This document shows positions 9,641 to 18,392 of a DNA stretch of 64,000 nucleotides, piece after piece. The stretch lies in NCBI GenBank assembly GCA_014804445.1, contig JAAUZU010000005.1:67522-131521 (forward strand). The letters are read 5' to 3'. A program made the translations under genes and the position numbers. Below the pieces are notes generated by a model. That model had not been told where the DNA came from. It saw only the letters and a list, made by a program, of their open reading frames with translations, and ran no database searches. This DNA is from Lachnospiraceae bacterium. Its GTDB lineage: Bacteria; Bacillota; Clostridia; Lachnospirales; Lachnospiraceae. Every line of letters starts with the position of its first letter. The stretch's first letter is position 1.

Positions 9641-9659
9641 CTTTAGAAGCGTTTAGTTA

Positions 9660-10000
9660 ATATTCATTTTATATTCTGCGCTTGAATTGTTGGTGACATT
9701 TGGGCAGGTTTATTTTGCACCGGCTCCAGATTTTTTGTAAATTCCTGATTAGTAAATCGATTATTTTCGTCAATGTCCTTAATTTCAAATATGCCATTGA
9801 TAACTTGTATATAGCATGTATTTCATCTGATTTTTGTTGAACAGAAACAAGGTTGTCCATGGAACCTACGATAGTATCAACATGTCCTGATAAGTTTAAT
9901 ATGGCATTGCCGTTGTCATCATAATTTATAGTCAATTGTGGGAACAGCTCTGCCAACTGATTGCTTAAGTCAAGAAATTCTTCGTAGTCTTATCTATATC
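9660..10000 (-). pseudogene. Tape-measure remnant with internal deletion (module 2)
   Basis: It encodes LFPQLTINYDDNGNAILNLS and VDTIVGSMDNLVSVQQKS, matching the tape measure near 21430-21560, followed by decayed sequence and a C-terminal scrap. Most of the roughly 4-kb gene is missing. It marks the beginning of tail module 2. Confidence 0.75.
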
Positions 10001-10062
10001 AAGACTAAAAATGCGGTTTAGAGGCTTTAAAAGGGACAGAAGAAAATGTCTAAGTAAACAGT

Positions 10063-10102
10063 AAAAAAATAGGACAACATGGAATCGCCTCTATGTTGTC
10101 CT
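10063..10102 (-). terminator. Terminator of the intact tail module
   Basis: Perfect 10-bp stem AGGACAACAT / ATGTTGTCCT with a 12-base loop, followed on the minus strand by a T-run. It lies about 180 bp after the short fibre. I see no gene between 10103 and 10283. Confidence 0.8.
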
Positions 10103-10283
10103 AAAATGTTAATTAATGTTTCAATATTTTATAAACAACTTTTCACAATAGGCAAGTCATTGACTATTCGGTATCTGATAAATATTTTTTGCCAATCTAC
10201 CAATACTATTCATATCTTAAAGTATAGAATGTAATTTCATCTATTTGAGTATAATCCGTTATTTTAATTTTTAATCACTACGG

Positions 10284-11006
10284 TTAAGTTACAAGATACC
10301 AATTAAATAAATTCATATCTAGCCTATTAGCACCATATCCGGTAGTATGATATGCGGATGTTACTGTTGCATAAATGTAATTATCCCCTTCACCAGGACG
10401 AGAATCTTCATCCAAATAAAAGAAATAATATTTTAATGCTCCTAATTGACTGGCAGTAAAGGAACTTGATATATTTGTACCATTAATGGTTACAGTTATT
10501 GGTTGATTATATGTTGATCCATATGCATTAGCATTAACAGAATATATGATCCCAATACACCCCTCAAAATCATATTTTTCAACTGATCGAAAAGTTGCGG
10601 AAAACGCGGTATAATCACCTGAAATATTATTAATGAGAGTCATAGTATTCCCATTTGTTGAAACTGATGCATTTGAATTATTTGTTGAGGAGCCAATATG
10701 AGTCCAAGTAGGATTAAAATTAATTACATTAGCATGACTTTTAAAAGGGGTAACTGTATCCGCACCTGCCTTTATGTATCCATATCTGCCTGCGGCATCG
10801 ACACCGAAGGTCATGCCGCCAAGGCTTGTCTTTAACTCATTCTGTGTACTTTCCACATCACTTACGACAGTATCCATGGATTCCTGCAAAGTGCTTCCAT
10901 CTGTCATCTCCACAGTATCAGATTTTGTCCATTCGGAGCACAAGCGGTATCCGTCCGCTGTACGTAAATATTTTTTAAATTTCTTATATCCTGATAAAAT
11001 TCCCAT
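10284..11006 (-). CDS. Short tail fibre 2
   Basis: A 240-aa protein starting MGILSGYKKFKKYL after GAGGAG. The N-terminal domain (residues 1-70) is shared with the copy at 5855-6487. The hinge GMTFGVDAAGRYGYIKAGAD follows, then a tip of about 150 residues rich in Ser, Thr, Asn and Tyr, ending MNLFNWYLVT. The tip differs entirely from that of fibre 2'. It is the last gene of the intact tail module, one base after the 110-aa gene and before a strong terminator. It is probably a second class of receptor-binding or side fibre, assembled separately from the long fibres. Confidence 0.8.
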   Translation of the reverse strand: MGILSGYKKFKKYLRTADGYRLCSEWTKSDTVEMTDGSTLQESMDTVVSDVESTQNELKTSLGGMTFGVDAAGRYGYIKAGADTVTPFKSHANVINFNPTWTHIGSSTNNSNASVSTNGNTMTLINNISGDYTAFSATFRSVEKYDFEGCIGIIYSVNANAYGSTYNQPITVTINGTNISSSFTASQLGALKYYFFYLDEDSRPGEGDNYIYATVTSAYHTTGYGANRLDMNLFNWYLVT

Positions 11007-11007
11007 C

Positions 11008-11340
11008 TTACTTCTCCTCACTTTCCGTAGTATCGTCTTCAATTGGCTGCAGCCAGAAGGTTTTCCCTTCCATTTCCTCATCCGTTGGTTCGGCAAAAGA
11101 GTAGTATTCGTTGGGGGCAGCCGTTTTGTTTAACAGGTAGAGCTGTATTTTTCTGAGCTTGTTCTGTATGGTGTTGAATATTGCGGCACGGAAGCCTTTT
11201 TTGTGGCCGGTATTGTCCAGCAGTGAAGCGGCTTCTGAAAACCTGTTCTGTTCGATTAAATTTTTGTGCTGTTCCACAGTATTTACGTCATGGATATCCA
11301 TATCGCTGTGCGGAACAAAGGAAATATCTCTCTGTTTCAT
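11008..11340 (-). CDS. Small tail-module protein (110 aa), unassigned
   Basis: A 110-aa acidic, helical protein starting MKQRDISFVPHSDMDI after GGAGGG. It contains VEQHKNLIEQNRFSEAASLL and a C-terminal acidic tail. I do not recognise the family. It sits between the 108-aa gene and short fibre 2 with almost no gap. The same trio occurs, broken, in module 2. The fixed pairing with the short fibre suggests a connector or chaperone for that fibre; this is inference only. Confidence 0.7.
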   Translation of the reverse strand: MKQRDISFVPHSDMDIHDVNTVEQHKNLIEQNRFSEAASLLDNTGHKKGFRAAIFNTIQNKLRKIQLYLLNKTAAPNEYYSFAEPTDEEMEGKTFWLQPIEDDTTESEEK

Positions 11341-11348
11341 GGACCCTC

Positions 11349-11675
11349 CTAATATTCTTGATACCAACAGCTTCCCTCGTCCTGTGCGGGAGGCTCGGTA
11401 TCGGATATGATTGCCGTGATGGCAGACAATGCGGCAATGCCTGTGTTGTAAACTTCTTCTTCCAGATAATTCAGATACCTTGTATTGATAAGGTAAGGTT
11501 CAAGGGCAGTCCGGTTAGCATTTAATAGTGTGCCTGCCGATTTGATGTCGCCCTGTTTCATATACGTGTTGTATTGGTTCACCAGATTGATGACGGTATT
11601 GTCTACATCTCTTCGTGTGCCGACAGCAATACACTCATTTGGGTAATTGCTGCCGAAAGTTCTCTGATAGTTCAT
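11349..11675 (-). CDS. Small tail-module protein (108 aa), unassigned
   Basis: A 108-aa protein starting MNYQRTFGSNYPNECIAVGT after GGGAGG. It is predicted mostly helical (VDNTVINLVNQYNTYMKQGD, LEPYLINTRYLNYLEEEVYN) and ends with a short acidic segment DTEPPAQDEGSCWYQEY. It has no recognised family. It lies between the 531-aa tail-tip protein and the 110-aa gene. A decayed copy keeps the same place in module 2. A structural role at the tail tip is likely from position. Confidence 0.65.
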   Translation of the reverse strand: MNYQRTFGSNYPNECIAVGTRRDVDNTVINLVNQYNTYMKQGDIKSAGTLLNANRTALEPYLINTRYLNYLEEEVYNTGIAALSAITAIISDTEPPAQDEGSCWYQEY

Positions 11676-11770
11676 AGTTCCTCCCATTTTGCCTCATGCG
11701 GCGTATTTGTTTTCGTGATAATGTTATGGTACCCGGGCTTTGCCGTGGTATGATTTTCAAGACCTTTCCA

Positions 11771-13366
11771 TCAGTCAAAATACAGTGGATGGAATCTGTG
11801 CAGGGTAATGGTAGAGGTCATGCCCTCCAAATCATGGGACACGGATTTTACAATGTATTCGTGAATTTCTGATTCCTGCTGCTTTTGATAGGATACCTTC
11901 ACATTTACATCTAAAAAAGGTATCATTTTAGTGGTAAGGGTAACGGTATCATTGATAGTAGAGGACTGCCTGTTATAGTAAACTGCGTTTGCCATGGCAG
12001 TCGTATCTGACATGATGTTATCAAAGCTGTCTCCGCATTTCGTTTCAAATACAATGCCTAACTTCTGTATGGAGAATGGATTGTCAGGCTCCACACGGAA
12101 ATTAACGTTTTTACAGTTGTATCTATCCAAAAAGTATTCTTTGGTAAAAACAGCATCTTCAGCCTGATTGGTTAAGACACACAATGCATGCGGCTGAAAT
12201 TCACCAAGATAGTAGGCGGCATAAGAGCCGCTAAGGTATGTAATTTTAACACAGCACATGGAATCTGCCGGTATGGTTTTATCCGCAATGGAGTCCGTGG
12301 TATATTCCTTGTAAATGGGAATGGAAGGCAGGGAACCTATGGACAGGCGCATGGAAGCGGTGTTAGTCGCAGGTGCTGTAAAAGCAAGGATATCGCCATG
12401 AGAGTATGCGCTGTAATCGGAAAGAGATATTTTGTATACATTGCCGGAAACGGTGCAGGAATCGCCGTATCTGTCAACCTCATAGGTTTTGCCAAAGACC
12501 TCGGTGACATTCCTGACTGTGGTAATGTCGTAACTGACATTTTCTGAACTCTCGGCAAGCAATATCTGCTGCAGGAAATCATTATCCAGCACAACAGGTT
12601 CGTTGTTGCAGGACGGTATCATGTTGAAGCAGAAATTGTTGTATATGTCAAAATACATTTCGCAGTTTGGATACAAATCCCGTATGTCGTTTAGGATTTC
12701 GCTGATATAACAGCCGCAGTTATACTCCAAATCATAGGGAAGCTGGTTCCAAAAAGGATTTGCCAGACGGTAAGTTTCATAATCGGGATTGTTGATATCC
12801 ATTCCATTAAATTCACCTATGTCCTGCAGAATACAGTTTTCCAGCCCTATATCCTTTAGAATGCCAAGAGCGGCCTGTCTTATGGTGACTTTTTCGCCAT
12901 TGCCGTCAAGATTTGGTATCAGGATTGTGGGAGCGCCGCCCACCTGTCCGTTCCTTGTGCCGTCCAGTTTTGTGAACCAGTCGGACAAATCCATGGTGAG
13001 AGTATTGGTAAGGGCATCGTAGGAAGTATTGGTTCCGGTAATGGTATAGGTTCCACATTCATACCAGATATAGTCCGCCAGCCTGATGTGATAGATACCA
13101 ATCTGCAGTTGCAGATCGTATCCAATCATGGTTTCTATCTTTTGTTCCACATGCTGTGATTCGTATGACAGGGTATCCAGATGGACGGTAAGGGAAAAGG
13201 TTCTTCTGACATCCGACTCGGAATCCACACTGTAACTGCCTGTGCCTGTAATTCCCGTGATGGTGTCCATTACCTTGCCGTCCTTCAATAGGAAAATCCT
13301 GTATTTGTAGTTTAAGTTAGACTGTAGAAGAGCGTCTTTATCGCTGTTTGTAATGTTATATTTCAT
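11771..13366 (-). CDS. Tail-tip / hub-like structural protein (531 aa)
   Basis: A 531-aa protein starting MKYNITNSDKDALLQSNLNY. Its beginning (KYRIFLLKDGKVMDTITGIT) and the SDVRRTFSLTVHLD stretch resemble the N-terminal domain of baseplate-hub or tail-associated proteins of siphophages of Gram-positive hosts. Residues 120-250 hold an apparent beta-rich hub domain. The C-terminus (KVSYQKQQESEIHEYIVKSV, then STITLHRFHPLYFD) resembles hub proteins of DUF5048-like type. No peptidase motif was recognised. It probably forms part of the tail tip with the 301- and 529-aa neighbours. It has no copy in the decayed modules. Confidence 0.6.
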   Translation of the reverse strand: MKYNITNSDKDALLQSNLNYKYRIFLLKDGKVMDTITGITGTGSYSVDSESDVRRTFSLTVHLDTLSYESQHVEQKIETMIGYDLQLQIGIYHIRLADYIWYECGTYTITGTNTSYDALTNTLTMDLSDWFTKLDGTRNGQVGGAPTILIPNLDGNGEKVTIRQAALGILKDIGLENCILQDIGEFNGMDINNPDYETYRLANPFWNQLPYDLEYNCGCYISEILNDIRDLYPNCEMYFDIYNNFCFNMIPSCNNEPVVLDNDFLQQILLAESSENVSYDITTVRNVTEVFGKTYEVDRYGDSCTVSGNVYKISLSDYSAYSHGDILAFTAPATNTASMRLSIGSLPSIPIYKEYTTDSIADKTIPADSMCCVKITYLSGSYAAYYLGEFQPHALCVLTNQAEDAVFTKEYFLDRYNCKNVNFRVEPDNPFSIQKLGIVFETKCGDSFDNIMSDTTAMANAVYYNRQSSTINDTVTLTTKMIPFLDVNVKVSYQKQQESEIHEYIVKSVSHDLEGMTSTITLHRFHPLYFD

Positions 13367-13392
13367 CTTTATTTAACCTTGTACCTTAAGTT

Positions 13393-14298
13393 TTAAAACC
13401 ACCACCGTGCATCTACATCGGACAGACCGCTTTCATAGAGCGCTTTCATATCGTTTATATCGCCGACTTCGACCCATTCAAAGGTAATGGTTCTTAAATC
13501 GCGGTGCCCGTTTTGAGAATCGGTCGGAGCGCCGGTAATCTGAATCATCCATATGCGCCCGTCACTAATTTTTAAAATAAGGGGTTTTTTGTTTACAAGC
13601 CTGTCTTTTAATTGTGTTCGGTAATGCAGGCCTTCCTGCGGCTTTACTTCTTCGCTTGTTTCATCTATTTGTATGAAACTTCCCGTGATAGAGCCGCTTT
13701 CGTAGCTGACCTCCGAATTGGAGACAACGGATACATATTTGCTGTTCAATAGCTGCAAGACCTGATTTGCCATGTTCCGGCTTGTGTCACAGCCGTCAAC
13801 ATCGTAAATCGTTCCGTACAGGCAGTCCTTATCTGTGATGTAGTATCCGTCAAATTCGGAATATACGTTGTCAATGATAAAGGAGTTTTCGATTCCGTTG
13901 GTGTAAGAGGAAACCGAATACTGGTATTCGACACCGCTGCGTGCGTACTTGTCTGTAAAGGAAATATCAAAATCGGATATTTTATTGATTTCCTTTACAT
14001 AGATTGCTATCCACTGTGTGCTTCCGAGTTCCCGTCTTTTAATGACAACGTGGTCGGTGTTCCGCAGGGAAAATCCGGTGTTTCCGGCATCGAACTTTCC
14101 GTCAAAATTTGCGTTTATCTTTGTGTTATAATCCCATTCGTCCGTAATGTCGTTCACTGTCATGGACGAATTTGATGACAGTATTAAATGGTTGTAAGTG
14201 CCGTCAAACAACTGTACCACTGTAATCCCAGCCAAGTTTACGGCAGGATGGTACAGGCTGTTTTCGCCACTGAAAAAAGCGTTTCCTAAAAATATCAT
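13393..14298 (-). CDS. Tail-tip protein (301 aa), unassigned
   Basis: A 301-aa beta-rich protein. It starts MIFLGNAFFSGENSLYHPAV and carries a segment like fibronectin III or a similar sandwich (TDHVVIKRRELGSTQWIAIY, SGVEYQYSVSSYTNGIENS). It ends with ITFEWVEVGDINDMKALYES and DARWWF. It lies in a tight run between the 529- and 531-aa genes. Position and fold class suggest a distal-tail or tip component. I cannot name the family. Confidence 0.6.
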   Translation of the reverse strand: MIFLGNAFFSGENSLYHPAVNLAGITVVQLFDGTYNHLILSSNSSMTVNDITDEWDYNTKINANFDGKFDAGNTGFSLRNTDHVVIKRRELGSTQWIAIYVKEINKISDFDISFTDKYARSGVEYQYSVSSYTNGIENSFIIDNVYSEFDGYYITDKDCLYGTIYDVDGCDTSRNMANQVLQLLNSKYVSVVSNSEVSYESGSITGSFIQIDETSEEVKPQEGLHYRTQLKDRLVNKKPLILKISDGRIWMIQITGAPTDSQNGHRDLRTITFEWVEVGDINDMKALYESGLSDVDARWWF

Positions 14299-14316
14299 AA
14301 TTCCTCCATGTGTAAT

Positions 14317-15906
14317 TTAGTTTAGTAAAGCAAATGATTTATGGTAAGCGTTCAGGCTGTATACAGAGTTTTCCCGTTTGACTTCAAATACAATGAAGTC
14401 GTCGTCATCGTAGTTCAGGTTTACAATTTCAAGTACTTTTCCATCGCCGGTAGCAAGATAATCGTCTTCCGTTGTGGAAATGCATGCCTTGGGGAGAGGG
14501 CAGTATAACACATAGTCGTCTGCCTTAAATTCACAGTAATACAAATCACATACATGCACGATACTTAAGGTAAATGTGTCGTTTTCTGTCCGCAGAAATG
14601 TACCTAACGGCAGTTTTTTTGCTTCGACAAAAAGGGAAAAATCTCCATCGAGAGAAAAGCCTTCATTGTATTTTATATAATTATCGCCGTACAGCGTTAC
14701 GGTATCTCCCTCAAAAAAGTAATTGTCATTTTTTAACTCGTATCCGATGGATTTGATGTTGGTTTTGATAGAAATATATCCGCGGCGGTAGACATTTTCC
14801 AGCACGAGAACCGCATTGGTCGGAACCACATTGTAATCAACCTCTACGGCAAAGTAGCCGGTATCAAGTTTGTAGCCGTGAGTTGTCTCGCCGATGACGC
14901 GGAAGTAGTAGGTATAATGATTCTGCAGCCCGCTGAAAGAGTAGTGCATATGCTCGTCGGTATAAAAGGTATCGGAGCGGTTCAGTATGTTGTGATTGGA
15001 ATCACACATAAAAAACTGATATGATTTCAGCGTTTCCCCTTCCGGCTGAAAGTAGGAAAGCGGAAGCGTGATACTCGCGCCTTTACATACGGTTGGGATG
15101 TCTGATATTGTGAAAACCGGTTTTGTATAACAGTAGAATAATGCGCTTTCTGACAGATTGCTTTTATTGTCGTCGATGTCAAATACCTGCACCGCTGCCG
15201 TGTAGCACTTATTTGGCTGTAAAGTTCCCTCAGGTATGGTGTGCAGAAGCTTCATGGTGAGCACAGTCTTGTCATATACTACCTCATAGGTTTCGGGGTC
15301 AGTAATCACCAGGCGGTTTTTGACAGACTGGTTATCCGTGTAGGTAAAGCGGACATCGCATGGTTCCGCAGGGTCAAACACACCGATTGCCATGAGGGAA
15401 GGAGTGGAGAGGGTTATGGTAGGGGTGGCGGGAGTGGGTGGAGTATCAGATTTGTTGAGCCAGCCGCTTTCGTTACCGGTTTCAAGGTAGTTCGTCAAAC
15501 TTGTCCTACTATCAAAAATAGGACAGGAGGCGGAAAGAGTGCAAATAGTTCGACCTGAACGATTCAAACACATATTTGCGGGTAAATCGTTTTCGAGAGA
15601 AGTGCGACCGTCTGGAAAAGATAAAACACCCGAAACTGTACATTTATTCTGATAGTCATAAATGTTAAAATTCTTTAAATCCTCAATATTACCAATAAAA
15701 AAGTAAGGATAAATATCATTACCTGTCCTAGAGCCATAAAAAATATAAAACGGTTCACTTGAAGTAACGATATATGTTGTATTGCCACCATCATAAAGGG
15801 GTGAAAGATCAACATAATTTAAAGTAACGGTAGTTTTGTATATCTGCTGTTCTGTTTGTTCTGCAACAATGTTCATATCAGAAGTAGCTAAAGAATTTGT
15901 TGCCAT
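14317..15906 (-). CDS. Tail-tip protein with fibronectin-like domains (529 aa)
   Basis: A 529-aa protein starting MATNSLATSDMNIVAEQTEQ after AGGAGG. The first 150 residues form an unassigned domain. A Thr/Pro linker (SDTPPTPATPTITLSTPSLM) leads into two fibronectin III-like units (residues about 165-355; HYSFSGLQNHYTYYFRVIGE is typical). A C-terminal beta-rich domain follows. Such architecture is common in siphophage distal-tail and tip proteins that meet cell-wall sugars. It begins the tip-gene run 529-301-531. Confidence 0.6.
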   Translation of the reverse strand: MATNSLATSDMNIVAEQTEQQIYKTTVTLNYVDLSPLYDGGNTTYIVTSSEPFYIFYGSRTGNDIYPYFFIGNIEDLKNFNIYDYQNKCTVSGVLSFPDGRTSLENDLPANMCLNRSGRTICTLSASCPIFDSRTSLTNYLETGNESGWLNKSDTPPTPATPTITLSTPSLMAIGVFDPAEPCDVRFTYTDNQSVKNRLVITDPETYEVVYDKTVLTMKLLHTIPEGTLQPNKCYTAAVQVFDIDDNKSNLSESALFYCYTKPVFTISDIPTVCKGASITLPLSYFQPEGETLKSYQFFMCDSNHNILNRSDTFYTDEHMHYSFSGLQNHYTYYFRVIGETTHGYKLDTGYFAVEVDYNVVPTNAVLVLENVYRRGYISIKTNIKSIGYELKNDNYFFEGDTVTLYGDNYIKYNEGFSLDGDFSLFVEAKKLPLGTFLRTENDTFTLSIVHVCDLYYCEFKADDYVLYCPLPKACISTTEDDYLATGDGKVLEIVNLNYDDDDFIVFEVKRENSVYSLNAYHKSFALLN

Positions 15907-15920
15907 TATTAAGTTCCTCC

Positions 15921-16180
15921 TTATTCATATTCTAACAACCAATAACTAGTAATGTTTTGGTTGTCGGGTTCTGTATCTGATATAATCTCGTTGCCGGAAA
16001 TGACCTGCTCAGACATATTATTCCATCGAGCAACGGACTCCGCTGATATTTCATCTAATACAGTTTGATTTTCATGTTCATGTTTTTTGGCAGAAGCTTC
16101 ATTCCATTCAGTGCGTTCGTTTGCCAGTATATGTACCGTCTCATTGCCTGTGTGCAAGTCTAATTCAGCATAAATTTTGG
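15921..16180 (-). pseudogene. Chimeric long-fibre scrap
   Basis: About 85 residues reading AELDLHTGNETVHILANERT, matching the middle of the long fibre (AELDSHTGNDTIHITASERA). It then runs into DTEPDNQNITSYWLLEYE, which resembles the C-terminal tail of the 108-aa protein. No start with a good ribosome site is seen; the first ATG lies inside the fibre homology. It is probably a leftover of a rearranged fibre, though a short expressed protein cannot be excluded. The plus-strand tip cassette 3 begins immediately to its right. Confidence 0.55.
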
Positions 16181-16182
16181 GA

Positions 16183-16590
16183 TAGAATTATTCGCCAAAC
16201 AGTAATTTTTTAGTGGGATCACCTTTGGCGTTGACGCTGATGGCAACTATAGACACATAAAGGCGGGCGCGATACAGTAACCCCTTTTAAAAGCGGAGGC
16301 AAGATTAAAAAAATCGAATCAAGAATGAACCAGTCAGCAAGTGACCACTGCAAAAATTCGCAATCATATGATGGATTGGATTTCGGATATTTCACAAATT
16401 CAGTTTGTATTGTGTTCAGCTTAAGCAACTGGAATGATAGCAGAGTAAGTGGTTTGGCGTATTCACCATAGGTTGTTTTAAATTATAAATCACCAATTGT
16501 AGGTTCCGGTGTTTACTATGGCTTAGCAAATTCAGGTGTCTTTCCAACATATATTCACTATGCAATATTACAGGTTTCTTAATATAAATA
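16183..16590 (+). pseudogene. Silent inverted fibre-tip cassette 3 (beside fibre A)
   Basis: A hinge and tip on the strand opposite fibre A. The hinge reads GITFGVDADGNYRHIKAGA, then loses one base before the VTPF-like end. The following frame encodes about 100 tip residues (KIKKIESRMNQSASDHCKNS and on) with an internal stop near 16468. The hinge has the DADG form typical of fibre B, not the DDDG form of adjacent fibre A. The left edge shares 26 bp, with one mismatch, with the left edge of cassette 2. Confidence 0.65.
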
Positions 16591-16653
16591 GTAAAAGTTA
16601 ATTATCAGGTATAATGCAGTCGGTCTCTACTACAAAAACCCATTACAGTGATA

Positions 16654-17991
16654 CTAATCTGGTAATAGAGTAAAATTTTTATCTCCGTTGCTACTATGCA
16701 CTATTCCTGCAGTCATTTGAATCATATATGCGTCGCTCAGACTAACGGAATAGCTTCCACCACTACCAGTACTATAGCTTGCAATTACTTCATTCGATTT
16801 ATTAAACACGTATACAGTGGCTGTTAAACTAGCAGCGTAATAGTTAAGTATACCATTATGATATCCATCTGGAACGCTAAGTATTAGTTGAGAATTAGTT
16901 CCAGTAGTTCTTACAGTTATATTTGGTAGTGCTACATCTTTTTTAAAAGGGGTTACTGTATCCGCACCTGCCTTTATGTAGCCGTAATTACCATCATCAT
17001 CTACGCCAAAGGTAATACCGCCTAAACTATCAGTTAGATTGCCATTTAGTTCAGAATATGCATCCGCAAGCGCTTTCTGGCTTGCGCCCATTCCGTTTGC
17101 AGAGTCGCCGTCTGTCACGGCATTTTGGTAGGTATCTGACAGTTTCACATGACCAAATGTATCTGCCGTTGCCTTTGATGATATATGGCTGATTAGGGTC
17201 GATATTGCCTTGGAGATTTTCCCCATAATAGTGCCCGTCTTTTCGCCTGAGTTTATATTGGACAGGTCAGCGGCTTCTGAAAACGTAATTGTGGTGTTGC
17301 CGGCGTCCTCGTTATTTCCCATTTTACTGTTCCAGCTTGCGCGCTCGGATACGGTAATGTGTATGGTGTCATTTCCGGTATGGGAATCCAGTTCCGCCTG
17401 GCTTGCTTTCGAGCCGATGGCAGCGTCAAGGGCATCGATGATGCCGCCGCCTTCCTGTAAGGCATGTGCAATTTCGCCCAGCGTGTCAAGGGTGGAAGGA
17501 GCGCCGTCAATCAGCTCAGCAATTTTAGCATCAGTGTAAGCATTAGAATTAGCATAAGCGATATCGATGGCATTCTGCTGTAAGGTAGAAACAGGCTTTG
17601 CGATATCAGATGTATTGTCCACGTCGGAAAGGCCGACTTGTGATTTTGTTACAGCATGGGGGTTGCCGGTATTGGACAGGTGTGCGGAAAGGTTATCGGA
17701 CAGGGCCTGTCCAAGCGCGCCGTCGTAAACTGTGTTTTCCGTGGAGCCAAACGGCAGATTGTAAGAAGGGATTTTTCTGCTGCTGTCCAGGGGCGCGACG
17801 CCGTTTTCGGAATCGACAGCGGATTGTTTTACAAAATGCTCCGCGATTTCTTCGTGTTCTTTTATGTAGTTTATCAGGCTGCCCAGTGAAATTTTCTGTG
17901 TCGTGGTATCATTTTCGATGATAAAAATATCGTTGTCCCTTACAAGGGCGGTTTCAGGCAGTTCATTTATTTTGATTCTTCCGTTAGCCAT
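16654..17991 (-). CDS. Long tail fibre A (receptor-binding protein)
   Basis: A 445-aa fibre with the same attachment domain and shaft as fibres B and C (MANGRIKINELPETALVRDN; SQVGLSDVDNTSDIAKPVST). The hinge is TFGVDDDGNYGYIKAGADTV. Its own tip of about 95 residues ends SNGDKNFTLLPD. The start follows AAAGGAGG. It belongs to the most complete tail module, downstream of the tape measure and 91-aa gene, so it is the copy most likely to be expressed with the structural genes. Inverted cassette 3 ends 64 bp from its stop, giving the geometry of an invertible tip switch. Confidence 0.85.
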   Translation of the reverse strand: MANGRIKINELPETALVRDNDIFIIENDTTTQKISLGSLINYIKEHEEIAEHFVKQSAVDSENGVAPLDSSRKIPSYNLPFGSTENTVYDGALGQALSDNLSAHLSNTGNPHAVTKSQVGLSDVDNTSDIAKPVSTLQQNAIDIAYANSNAYTDAKIAELIDGAPSTLDTLGEIAHALQEGGGIIDALDAAIGSKASQAELDSHTGNDTIHITVSERASWNSKMGNNEDAGNTTITFSEAADLSNINSGEKTGTIMGKISKAISTLISHISSKATADTFGHVKLSDTYQNAVTDGDSANGMGASQKALADAYSELNGNLTDSLGGITFGVDDDGNYGYIKAGADTVTPFKKDVALPNITVRTTGTNSQLILSVPDGYHNGILNYYAASLTATVYVFNKSNEVIASYSTGSGGSYSVSLSDAYMIQMTAGIVHSSNGDKNFTLLPD

Positions 17992-18009
17992 AAAAAAGAG
18001 CCTCCTTTG

Positions 18010-18285
18010 TTATTTTAAATTTCCCCTGATAGCGCTGATGTACATATCCTTCAGATTTTTGTTTCCGCAGGGCATGGTAACCCATACGCTCTGTGTGACT
18101 TTCAGCGGTATACCCAGTCCATTTGGGACAGTATATAGCTGTCCTTCCCGCACAATCTGATAAGTGCCGTCGCTGTTTACGCCGTAAATGACGGTGGGGA
18201 AGGTTTTGTCGTAGTAAATAGTTGCAAGCTTCTGTGTCAATTTTCTTTCTATTGTGTCAAGTATAATACTGTTTATTTTATCCAT
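18010..18285 (-). CDS. Small tail-module protein (91 aa), unassigned
   Basis: A 91-aa protein starting MDKINSIILDTIERKLTQKL after AGAAAGGA. It contains a compact beta domain (YYDKTFPTVIYGVNSDGTYQ, QLYTVPNGLGIPLKVTQSVW) and resembles small Firmicutes phage proteins coded beside tail fibres. It has no signal peptide. It sits between tape measure and fibre A, and a decayed copy keeps that place in module 2. It could be a tail-tip adaptor; this is inferred from position. Confidence 0.65.
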   Translation of the reverse strand: MDKINSIILDTIERKLTQKLATIYYDKTFPTVIYGVNSDGTYQIVREGQLYTVPNGLGIPLKVTQSVWVTMPCGNKNLKDMYISAIRGNLK

Positions 18286-18318
18286 ATATATTCCTTTCTG
18301 CGCGATTGTGCGTGCAGT
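18286..18318 (-). promoter_or_regulatory. Leader motif GCGCAGAAA (third, weaker copy)
   Basis: The leader directly before the 91-aa gene has CGCACAATCGCGCAGAAAGGA on the minus strand, related to the 37-bp leaders at 24287-24323 and 31547-31583. The match is weaker and shorter. Confidence 0.35.
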
Positions 18319-18334
18319 CAAATAAATAGCCATT

Positions 18335-18374
18335 AAAAATGGGCATATTGGCAGAAGCCTTTTTGGCTTCTGCC
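18335..18374 (-). terminator. Hairpin/terminator after the tape measure
   Basis: Perfect 10-bp stem GGCAGAAGCC / GGCTTCTGCC with a 5-base loop, followed on the minus strand by AATATGCCCATTTTTAA. It lies between tape measure and the 91-aa gene and probably lowers read-through. Confidence 0.65.
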
Positions 18375-18392
18375 GTTCATACCCAAAATGTT

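Noticed and set aside
3591-17991. Diversity-generating retroelement as the source of tip variation
   Set aside because: No reverse transcriptase and no template/variable repeat pair with adenine-specific changes. The tips differ entirely in sequence and length.
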